This document shows positions 58,770-64,000 of a DNA stretch of 64,000 nucleotides, in pieces. Source of the stretch: Betaproteobacteria bacterium. Lineage in GTDB: Bacteria > Pseudomonadota > Gammaproteobacteria > Burkholderiales > JAEUOS01. The stretch is taken from contig JAQGMJ010000087.1 in the NCBI GenBank assembly GCA_028292405.1, positions 186,001 to 250,000 of the forward strand, read 5' to 3'. Both the position numbers and the translations under genes were made by a program. Under the pieces are notes generated by a model. That model saw nothing but the letters and a program-made list of their open reading frames with translations. It had not been told where the DNA came from and did no database searches. Position 1 is the stretch's first letter. Each line of letters opens with the position of its first letter.

Positions 58770-59477
58770 TCACCCCGCGTTGATCTGCGCACTCAGCAGC
58801 GAGCCGAAATCCGTCTCCATCGGCACATACAGTTTCACCGCCCCCGCCTCTCCCTTCATGTCGCCCTTCACCGGCGCCTCCCCCACATAACTCTCACTCG
58901 CCTCCTCCGGTGTCGCCAGCAAGCCCGCCATCGCCCCGCTCATCAGCACGGTCGCCTGGAATTTCCTGCAGCAGGCAGCAATCTCGAAAGCGCGATTGAC
59001 GGTTTCCCCCTGCACGGTGAATTTCATTCTTTCCGGCGTGCCGAAGTTGCCGATATAGACCATGCCGAAGTCGATGCCGATCATCGGCATCACCAGCGGC
59101 GGCGCATCGCCTTCGAGGCAGCGACCGACGATCTTGCGGGCGCATTCGACCGCGGCGCCGGCGCTGGCCGCCTCCCCCGCGCGGGGCGGGAAATAGGCCA
59201 CGGCATCGTCGCCGAGGTAGTCGGCGATGCGCCCGCCGGCGCGCCGCACTTCTTCCTGGGTGACGGTGAAAAAGCGGGTTTTCTCGCGCAGCGCTTCGGC
59301 CGGAGTGGCCGCCTCGAACACCTTGCGGTTGACCGAGGCCATCACATAGAGCACCGCCATGCGTTCGCGGCCGTTATCGAGTTCCAGCGCCTTTTCGCCC
59401 AGCGCCAGCACGCGGTCGAGGACGTGTTGCCCGGCGTAGACGCGCAGCGCTTCCTTGAGCAGCCGTTCCTTGAACAT
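58770..59477 (-). CDS. Adenylate/guanylate cyclase-domain protein, probably degenerate
   Basis: A 235-residue class III nucleotidyl-cyclase fold: IADYLGDDAVAYFPPRAGE and GIDFGMVYIGNFGTPERMKF followed by VQGETVNRAFEIA match the second half of the catalytic core. The first metal-binding motif, normally FTDIxGFT, is replaced by AVLYVMASVNRKVF, which lacks the Asp. The protein may therefore bind but not convert nucleotide, or act as a sensor. No membrane segment is seen. The histidine kinase gene is divergent. Confidence 0.75.
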   Translation of the reverse strand: MFKERLLKEALRVYAGQHVLDRVLALGEKALELDNGRERMAVLYVMASVNRKVFEAATPAEALREKTRFFTVTQEEVRRAGGRIADYLGDDAVAYFPPRAGEAASAGAAVECARKIVGRCLEGDAPPLVMPMIGIDFGMVYIGNFGTPERMKFTVQGETVNRAFEIAACCRKFQATVLMSGAMAGLLATPEEASESYVGEAPVKGDMKGEAGAVKLYVPMETDFGSLLSAQINAG

Positions 59478-59663
59478 GGGTTCCCTGCGTTTTGGTTGAT
59501 GGCGCCAGTCTAGGGGGAAATCGGCGACAAGCGGTAATAGGCCCGCCGTCGGTCGGGGCTCAGGCCCATTTCACCGGTTTTCCACAGCAACGCCCCAGCC
59601 CCCGTGTTAACCTTGTTTTCCCAACTCGCTGCGCGCCCTCCTCCTCTTGTAGGACGGCCGAAT

Positions 59664-60992
59664 ATGGACCAAACGCAAACCCCGGGTGAACAGATGGCGG
59701 CGCTGGTTTCGCACCTCGCCGCAAGACGCGCAGCCATCCTCCAGGCTTGGCGCGAGAGCGTCAACGCCGACGCGGAACTGACCTCTTCCGATTCGCTGCC
59801 GCGCAACCAATTCAACGACCACATTCCCGGCCTGCTGGACGCGTTCCAGAAGCGCCTGCAGGCATGGCCGCGGTTGGAGAGCGCGGCCGCCGAGGAAAAG
59901 CGCATCGAAGACTCGGCCGGGCACGGCCTGCAGCGCTGGCAGCAGGGCTACCAGTTGCGCGAAGTGACGCGCGAGTGGGGCCATTTGCAGATGTGCCTGG
60001 TGCGCGAACTCGAACAATATGCGGAGGCGCACGCCGGCCTGGCGCACGCCGTGATGTCGGCGGCCTGGCACGCGCTTTCCGAGTTGTGCAGCCAGGGCAT
60101 CAGCGAGAGCACCACCCAGTATTTCCAGTTGCAGCAGGCCGAGGCCGAGGGCCATGTGCGCGACATGCAGGAGACGCTGGCCGAAGCCAGCGAGCTGGAC
60201 CGGCGCCGCACCGAACTGTTTCGCCAGGCCGCGCACGACCTGCGCGGCAATGTCGGCGTGGTCACCAACGTCACCAGCGGGCTGACGCAATACACCATGC
60301 CCGAAGCCACGCGCGAGGAGTTTTTGCGCCTGCTGCAAAAAAGCGTCTCTTCATTGCAATCGATGCTAGACGGCGCCCTCGACCTGGCGCGCCTGCAGGC
60401 CGGCCACGAGCTGCGCGACATCAAGCCCTTCAGTGTCGCCGACATGCTGGACGATCTGGTTGCCAACCTGCAGCCCTGGGCGCGCGACCGCGGCCTCTAC
60501 CTGCGCGCCGAAGGTCCGGTCTCGCTGATGGTCGAAGGCGACGCCGTCAAGATCCGCCGCATCGCGCAAAACCTGCTGCTCAACGCCCTCAAATACACCC
60601 GCGCCGGCGGCGTCACCCTGGCCTGGGGCGACAGCCGCAACAACGACCCCAAGCGCTGGATGCTCTGCGTGCAGGACACCGGCCCCGGCATCCACGCCGG
60701 CCCCGGCGCGCCGCTGGCCGACGCCCTGCAGGGCGCCACCCAGGAAGCGCGCCATGTCGAAGAAAAAGCCACCCGCCGCGCGCAAGGCCACGCCCCCGCC
60801 GAGCCGGCGCCGCAAGCCAACACCACCGCGTCCGACTCGCGCGCGGTACACCAGCAGCGCGGCGAGGGCATCGGCCTGTCGATCGTCAAGCGTTTGTGCG
60901 AACTGCTCGACGCCAGCATGGAGCTGGACTCCGCGCCGGAGGTGGGCACCACGTTTCGCATCGTCTTTCCCAGGCATTACGAAGCAGCCTGA
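59664..60992 (+). CDS. Sensor histidine kinase with RsbRD-like N-terminus (kinase 1)
   Basis: A 442-residue cytoplasmic kinase. The N-terminus (about 10-150) resembles the RsbRD/RsbT co-antagonist sensor fold (LAARRAAILQAWRESVN). The phospho-acceptor is His in RQAAHDLRGNVGVV (about 190), the N box is NLLLNALKYT and the ATP lid is DTGPGI then GEGIGLSIVKRL. An insert of about 60 residues rich in Ala, Pro and Gln lies between the two ATP motifs. No response regulator is adjacent. A small paralogous protein follows 60 bp later. Confidence 0.88.
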   Translation: MDQTQTPGEQMAALVSHLAARRAAILQAWRESVNADAELTSSDSLPRNQFNDHIPGLLDAFQKRLQAWPRLESAAAEEKRIEDSAGHGLQRWQQGYQLREVTREWGHLQMCLVRELEQYAEAHAGLAHAVMSAAWHALSELCSQGISESTTQYFQLQQAEAEGHVRDMQETLAEASELDRRRTELFRQAAHDLRGNVGVVTNVTSGLTQYTMPEATREEFLRLLQKSVSSLQSMLDGALDLARLQAGHELRDIKPFSVADMLDDLVANLQPWARDRGLYLRAEGPVSLMVEGDAVKIRRIAQNLLLNALKYTRAGGVTLAWGDSRNNDPKRWMLCVQDTGPGIHAGPGAPLADALQGATQEARHVEEKATRRAQGHAPAEPAPQANTTASDSRAVHQQRGEGIGLSIVKRLCELLDASMELDSAPEVGTTFRIVFPRHYEAA

Positions 60993-61018
60993 CGCCGGCC
61001 CCCGTTTCACGGTTCCGC

Positions 61019-61040
61019 TATGATTGGAGAAACAATCATA
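61019..61040. promoter_or_regulatory. 22-bp perfect inverted repeat before the first small paralog
   Basis: Arms TATGATTG and CAATCATA are separated by six bases and stand 12 bp before the GTG at 61053. The repeat is not followed by a T-tract, so it is more likely an operator or translational hairpin than a terminator. Confidence 0.5.
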
Positions 61041-61052
61041 TAAAAAAGCACC

Positions 61053-61601
61053 GTGAACAAAGAGTTCGTCCTTTCCTTCCTGCTCGCCTTGTGCGTGGTG
61101 GGCAGCTCGCTCTACGGCTTTGCCAGCTACCTCGCATCGAAGCCGCCGGTGCCCGCGCCTCAATCGGCTGCGTCCACCGCCAGCCGCGCCATCTCCGGCC
61201 CGGTGATCAATCCCTGTCTCGGCGGCAAGATGTTGCAGGGCGAATGCCATGTGCCCAAGCCCGATCAGCCCGGCATGTGGATCCGCTTAGCCGACCTGAA
61301 CCGCCCGAAGACGCAGCCCGTGGCGACGATGAACATTGCCTCCGGCGGCGTCACCGACCATGAGCGGCAGCGCCTGGAGGAGTCCGACGCGCGGCAGCGC
61401 GCGGACATGGCGCCGCGCGACCAGCGCATACGCGAGGAGGTGGCGCAGCAGAGCGACGACAAGGCGCGGTGCGAAACCATCGACAAGGAGATGGCGTCCA
61501 TCGATGCCATAACGCGGCAACCGCTTTCGGCGAGCCTGCAAGACTACTATCGCGGCCGCCGCAAGGCCTTGCTCGACCAGAAATTCAGCCTGCGCTGCTA
61601 G
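61053..61601 (+). CDS. Small membrane-anchored protein, paralog 1 of an unrecognised family
   Basis: A 182-residue protein with a single N-terminal hydrophobic anchor (EFVLSFLLALCVVGSSLYGF), a linker and a C-terminal block bounded by two Cys: RCETIDKEMASIDAITRQ, then PLSASLQDYYRGRRKALLDQ and a final CysLeuArgCys-type end (SLRC). The same anchor and C-terminal block recur at 62882-63346. No known domain is recognised. It starts at GTG without a strong ribosome-binding site. Its stop overlaps that of kinase 2 in the shared CTAG. Confidence 0.72.
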   Translation: MNKEFVLSFLLALCVVGSSLYGFASYLASKPPVPAPQSAASTASRAISGPVINPCLGGKMLQGECHVPKPDQPGMWIRLADLNRPKTQPVATMNIASGGVTDHERQRLEESDARQRADMAPRDQRIREEVAQQSDDKARCETIDKEMASIDAITRQPLSASLQDYYRGRRKALLDQKFSLRC

Positions 61602-62707
61602 CGCGGCAACTGGACCGTAAACACCGTGCCCGAGTGCTCGCTCGAATCCGCCGTGATGCTGCCGCCGTGCGCCAGGGTGATCTGGCGCGCGATGAACAGG
61701 CCCAGGCCCAGGCTGGTGGAAGCGCGGCCGGGCTGCTCGTCTTCCACCGAGAGTTGCACCAGCGGGTCGAAAATGGCGCGCAGCGAAGCGCGCGGAATCA
61801 CCGGCCCGCGGTTGCACACCTGCACCGTCACCACCTCGGCGGAGCCACGCAGGTCGATCAGCACCGGGTGCTCCCTGGAGCGGTATTGCGCGGCGTTGCT
61901 CAGCAGGTTGGAAAACACCTGCTGCATGCGGGCAGCGTCGAAGTCGCCGGTGAGGTCGCCCTGCGCGCGCATCTCGAAGGTGCATTCGGGGTGGGCGGCG
62001 TTGGCGTCATCCAGCGCCGCCTGGCAGATAACCTGCATGTCGGCCAGGTGCGGCACCACGGGAATTTCGCCGCCCAGCGCGGTGCGCGAGTACTCCAGCA
62101 GATCGTTGATCATGATCGACATCGAGGCGGCGCTGCGCTTGACGCGGGCGCCGACCAGGGCGGCGGACTCCAGGCTGACGCCGGACCGGGTGAGGATGGC
62201 CCCCGCCATGCTCATGGTGGCCAGCGGGCTGCGCAAATCGTGCCCGAGCACGGCCAGAAAGGTGTCGCGCGCGCGCAGCGCCTGGTGCGCGTAAGTCACC
62301 ACCGCCTCAGCCAGGGCCTGGTCGATGGTCTCGTTGAAGCGGATCATCTCGTAGGTGGTGGCGTCCGTGACCGTGCCGATGTGCGGCAGCCACAGGCGCA
62401 GCACGGTAGCGCGCAGGGCGCGGAATTCGGCGGTGAGCTGCAGCAGGGTGAAGCCGCTGATCTGCCGCAAGGTGCCGTGGGAAGCGGCCGCGCTTTCCGG
62501 ATCGCTCGGCGCCAGGCCGTGCGACTTGTCGCGCTGCTCCTTCGGCGTCTCGCTGCTGTCGATGTCGTGCGCCACCCGCATCAGGATCTGCTTGGCGTGG
62601 TTGCGCAGAGCCAGCGGCGTCATGTCCGGCTGCAAGGTGCGGGCGAACGCCTCCCACTCCACCAGGATTTCCTCCAGGTGGTCCTCGATGAAGCGCGAGA
62701 GTTTCAT
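61598..62707 (-). CDS. Sensor histidine kinase with RsbRD-like N-terminus (kinase 2)
   Basis: A 369-residue cytoplasmic kinase. The N-terminus (SRFIEDHLEEILVEWEAFAR) resembles RsbRD-type sensors. The H box is VLGHDLRSPLATM (about 160), the N box is FSNLLSNAAQYR, and the ATP region is STSLGLGLFIARQI with QVCNRGPVI in place of a canonical DxGxG, so the G1 Asp appears altered to Asn-Arg. No response regulator is adjacent. The gene is divergent from the second small paralog and tail-to-tail with the first. Confidence 0.86.
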   Translation of the reverse strand: MKLSRFIEDHLEEILVEWEAFARTLQPDMTPLALRNHAKQILMRVAHDIDSSETPKEQRDKSHGLAPSDPESAAASHGTLRQISGFTLLQLTAEFRALRATVLRLWLPHIGTVTDATTYEMIRFNETIDQALAEAVVTYAHQALRARDTFLAVLGHDLRSPLATMSMAGAILTRSGVSLESAALVGARVKRSAASMSIMINDLLEYSRTALGGEIPVVPHLADMQVICQAALDDANAAHPECTFEMRAQGDLTGDFDAARMQQVFSNLLSNAAQYRSREHPVLIDLRGSAEVVTVQVCNRGPVIPRASLRAIFDPLVQLSVEDEQPGRASTSLGLGLFIARQITLAHGGSITADSSEHSGTVFTVQLPR

Positions 62708-62881
62708 GGGTGCCTCGATGGGCCAGCACAGCTTGGGGCTGGGCGCATCCGGCAGATGCCGCACGCGCAAATTTCGCAGGCGACCCTAGTATACGCTGCC
62801 GACGGCGGGAGCCGCGGCCGGGGAACAAAAGCACGCCGCAGCACTCAAGAGGGAGGTACCTGCAATTTTGAGTAACGTCCC

Positions 62882-63346
62882 ATGAGCAAAGAAACCCTCG
62901 TCTCCTTCATTTTCGCCGTCTGCGTGGTCGGCGGCTCGATGTTCCTGTTCGCCAAGGCCAGCGGCGGCCTGCCGCAGGCGCTGGCGGCGAACGAGGCGCC
63001 GGCAGCCGCACCTACGGCTACGTGCGCGGACGGCGACAAGGCGAATTGCGCGCCGCCGGCCAAGGCGACGTCGGCCGTGCCGGAAAAACCGGGCGCCGCG
63101 GCGGCGCAGGTACGGCAGATCGCCGCAGCCGCCCAGGCGCAAGCCCAGGTGCAGGCCGAGGTAGATGCCCCGGAAGACGAGGCCGCCACGCCGCCCGAGC
63201 AGGGCAAGCCGCGCTGCAAGGCCATCGGCCACCAGGTGCTGGGCATCGACGGCGCGCTGGCCTCACCGCTGTCGCCTGCCGTGCGCGAGTACTACACCAA
63301 GCAGCGCCGCGCGCTGCTCGATGAAAAGGGCGGCCTGGCCTGCTGA
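62882..63346 (+). CDS. Small membrane-anchored protein, paralog 2 of the same family
   Basis: A 154-residue protein beginning ETLVSFIFAVCVVGGSMFLF (anchor), with an Ala/Gln/Pro-rich linker and a C-terminal block RCKAIGHQVLGIDGALAS, PLSPAVREYYTKQRRALLDE, then a final GLAC. It aligns with paralog 1 through the anchor (CVVG) and through C-x5-11-ID...PLSxxxxxYYxxxRxALLDxK...C. The function is unknown. It is divergent from kinase 2. A GAGGGAGG lies about 25 bp upstream, further than usual for the ATG. Confidence 0.72.
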   Translation: MSKETLVSFIFAVCVVGGSMFLFAKASGGLPQALAANEAPAAAPTATCADGDKANCAPPAKATSAVPEKPGAAAAQVRQIAAAAQAQAQVQAEVDAPEDEAATPPEQGKPRCKAIGHQVLGIDGALASPLSPAVREYYTKQRRALLDEKGGLAC

Positions 63347-63365
63347 CCGTCCGCCGGCGCGGGGT

Positions 63366-63387
63366 CCGCGTGATTCAAGTCACGCGG
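63366..63387. promoter_or_regulatory. CRP/FNR-like palindrome
   Basis: CCGCGTGA-TTCAAG-TCACGCGG is a perfect 8-bp inverted repeat. Its core GTGA-N6-TCAC matches the CRP-family half-site pattern and TGAT-N4-GTCA resembles an FNR site. It lies after the second small paralog and about 140 bp before the lipoprotein gene. It could also be a transcript-end hairpin, but no T-tract follows. Confidence 0.4.
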
Positions 63388-63524
63388 ATACCGGGACGGG
63401 TCGACGTTGAAAGCCGCTTTGCAACCAAACTGTAACCGCCGTTACATGTGGTTACGCTTGCGCGCGGCATTCCCGTCGTCGCTACCTGTCCAACTTGCGT
63501 TAATGATGCAGGAGGCAGCACATC

Positions 63525-63725
63525 ATGAAATCACTCAAGCTTTTGGCAGCGCTCGCGGCGGTGGCCGCTTTGTCCGGCTGCGCGGTTTACGCGCCGCCGC
63601 CGCCCGGCTACTACGGCGGCCCGGCCTACTACGCCCCGCCGGCGTACTACGGCCCCACCGTAGGCATCGGTGTCTATGGCGGCCGCGGCTATTACGGGCG
63701 CGGCTATGGTGGCCGCCGCTGGTAA
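63525..63725 (+). CDS. Small Gly/Tyr/Pro-rich lipoprotein
   Basis: A 66-residue protein with a type II signal peptide and lipobox (AALSGCAVY; lipidated Cys at about 19). The mature part is almost entirely Pro, Tyr and Gly (PPPPGYYGGPAYYAPPAYYG) and ends GRRW. Similar tiny lipoproteins are common in betaproteobacteria but have no established role. AGGAGG stands at ideal distance before the ATG. Confidence 0.8.
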   Translation: MKSLKLLAALAAVAALSGCAVYAPPPPGYYGGPAYYAPPAYYGPTVGIGVYGGRGYYGRGYGGRRW

Positions 63726-63797
63726 TGCAGGGCTGAAGGGATTGCCGGAGATCGCGTTGCCGATGGGCGACGGGTTTCGATATAACGGCAATGAAGG

Positions 63798-63826
63798 CGG
63801 CAGGGGCAACCCTGCCGTTTTCTTTT
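63798..63826 (+). terminator. Intrinsic terminator of the lipoprotein gene
   Basis: The stem CGGCAGGG/CCCTGCCG with a GCAA tetraloop is followed by TTTTCTTTT. Confidence 0.85.
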
Positions 63827-64000
63827 ATGCACGGGCTTTCATCGCGTGATACCACTCCCGTGCCGGCCGCGTGAGCAGCAAATAGGCGGCATAAAGGCCG
63901 ATGCAGTTGTTGACCACGCCAACCACAGTATCAAAGGCGGCCGCCTTGGTGCCAAGGCGCATCAGGCCGAAAATCATCAGGGGGACGAACAGCAGCGACA
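63825..64000 (-). CDS. Small membrane protein, 3' end only
   Basis: The minus-strand frame entering at the window edge reads SLLFVPLMIFGLMRLGTKAA, then a Val/Asn/Gly-rich second hydrophobic stretch (VVGVVNNCIGLYAAYLLL) and TRPAREWYHAMKARA before TAA at 63825-63827. About 57 residues are visible with two likely membrane helices. No family is recognised, and the start lies outside the window. Confidence 0.6.
   Translation of the reverse strand, partial: SLLFVPLMIFGLMRLGTKAAAFDTVVGVVNNCIGLYAAYLLLTRPAREWYHAMKARA

Overview
The window is high-GC DNA with dense, mostly ATGA- or TAATG-coupled genes. It looks like chromosome from a betaproteobacterium of the Burkholderiales type. The evidence is three intact and one broken Bug-type tricarboxylate-transport binding proteins, a giant DUF3683-type FAD/FeS oxidoreductase, the conserved MidA-like methyltransferase / pteridine reductase / ttcA neighbourhood, and the run cca / glutathione transferase / NDUFA9-like / lytic transglycosylase / 5-formyl-THF cyclo-ligase. 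No rRNA, tRNA, CRISPR array or complete insertion sequence was seen. Species cannot be named from sequence reading alone.

Layout. 0-14.6 kb: an FAD/FeS oxidoreductase with an FNR-like box upstream, a SLC13-type permease, an AraC regulator, a TPR/glycosyltransferase-like protein, then a GntR/HutC regulator divergent from a Bug / carboxymuconolactone-decarboxylase / bicupin operon. A 100-bp MITE-like element sits exactly at the end of the decarboxylase gene. A pentapeptide protein and an SMP-30 lactonase follow. 14.7-21.5 kb: a minus-strand acid-catabolism operon (enoyl-CoA hydratase, a Bug gene broken by an in-frame stop, an intact Bug gene, a CaiB-type CoA-transferase, a short citrate-synthase-fold lyase and an enolase-superfamily enzyme) facing an IclR regulator across a 15-bp palindrome. 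21.5-34.1 kb: a nine-gene minus-strand operon joining a BMP-type ABC importer to a two-subunit Rieske dioxygenase, a RidA-like protein, an amidohydrolase, a C-C-hydrolase-like alpha/beta hydrolase and an isochorismatase-like amidase. Next to it are an FCD-type GntR regulator and a second unit with the importer's binding protein, a VOC protein and a 2-oxoglutarate/Fe(II)-type oxygenase. I read this as an uptake and degradation system for a nitrogen-containing aromatic or heterocycle.

34.5-53.7 kb is mostly housekeeping: a YqaA-like membrane protein, ilvA, a PhzF protein, a toxin-antitoxin pair with an 18-bp operator palindrome, a flavin monooxygenase, ttcA, pteridine reductase, an unusual 998-residue protein made of two tandem TPR/glycosyltransferase-like modules, a MidA-like methyltransferase, a PhnD-like protein, glutathione transferases, cca, an NDUFA9-like protein, a lytic transglycosylase and 5-formyl-THF cyclo-ligase. 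53.7-54.0 kb is a strongly structured gene-free stretch that may encode an RNA. 54.0-59.5 kb holds a ketopantoate-reductase-like protein, another Bug protein, a DHH phosphoesterase, two hypothetical proteins and a cyclase-like protein that seems to lack a metal-binding Asp.

59.6-63.8 kb is the most novel-looking region. Two sensor histidine kinases without visible response regulators are interleaved with two small paralogous membrane-anchored proteins that share an N-terminal anchor and a Cys-bounded C-terminal motif. A Gly/Tyr-rich lipoprotein and the 3' end of a small membrane protein close the window.

Non-coding signals recorded include twin TTGT-N4-ACAA operators around the GntR gene, two copies of a dispersed hairpin repeat with identical flanks but different cores (14.6 and 55.1 kb), a 13-bp tandem repeat and several terminators.
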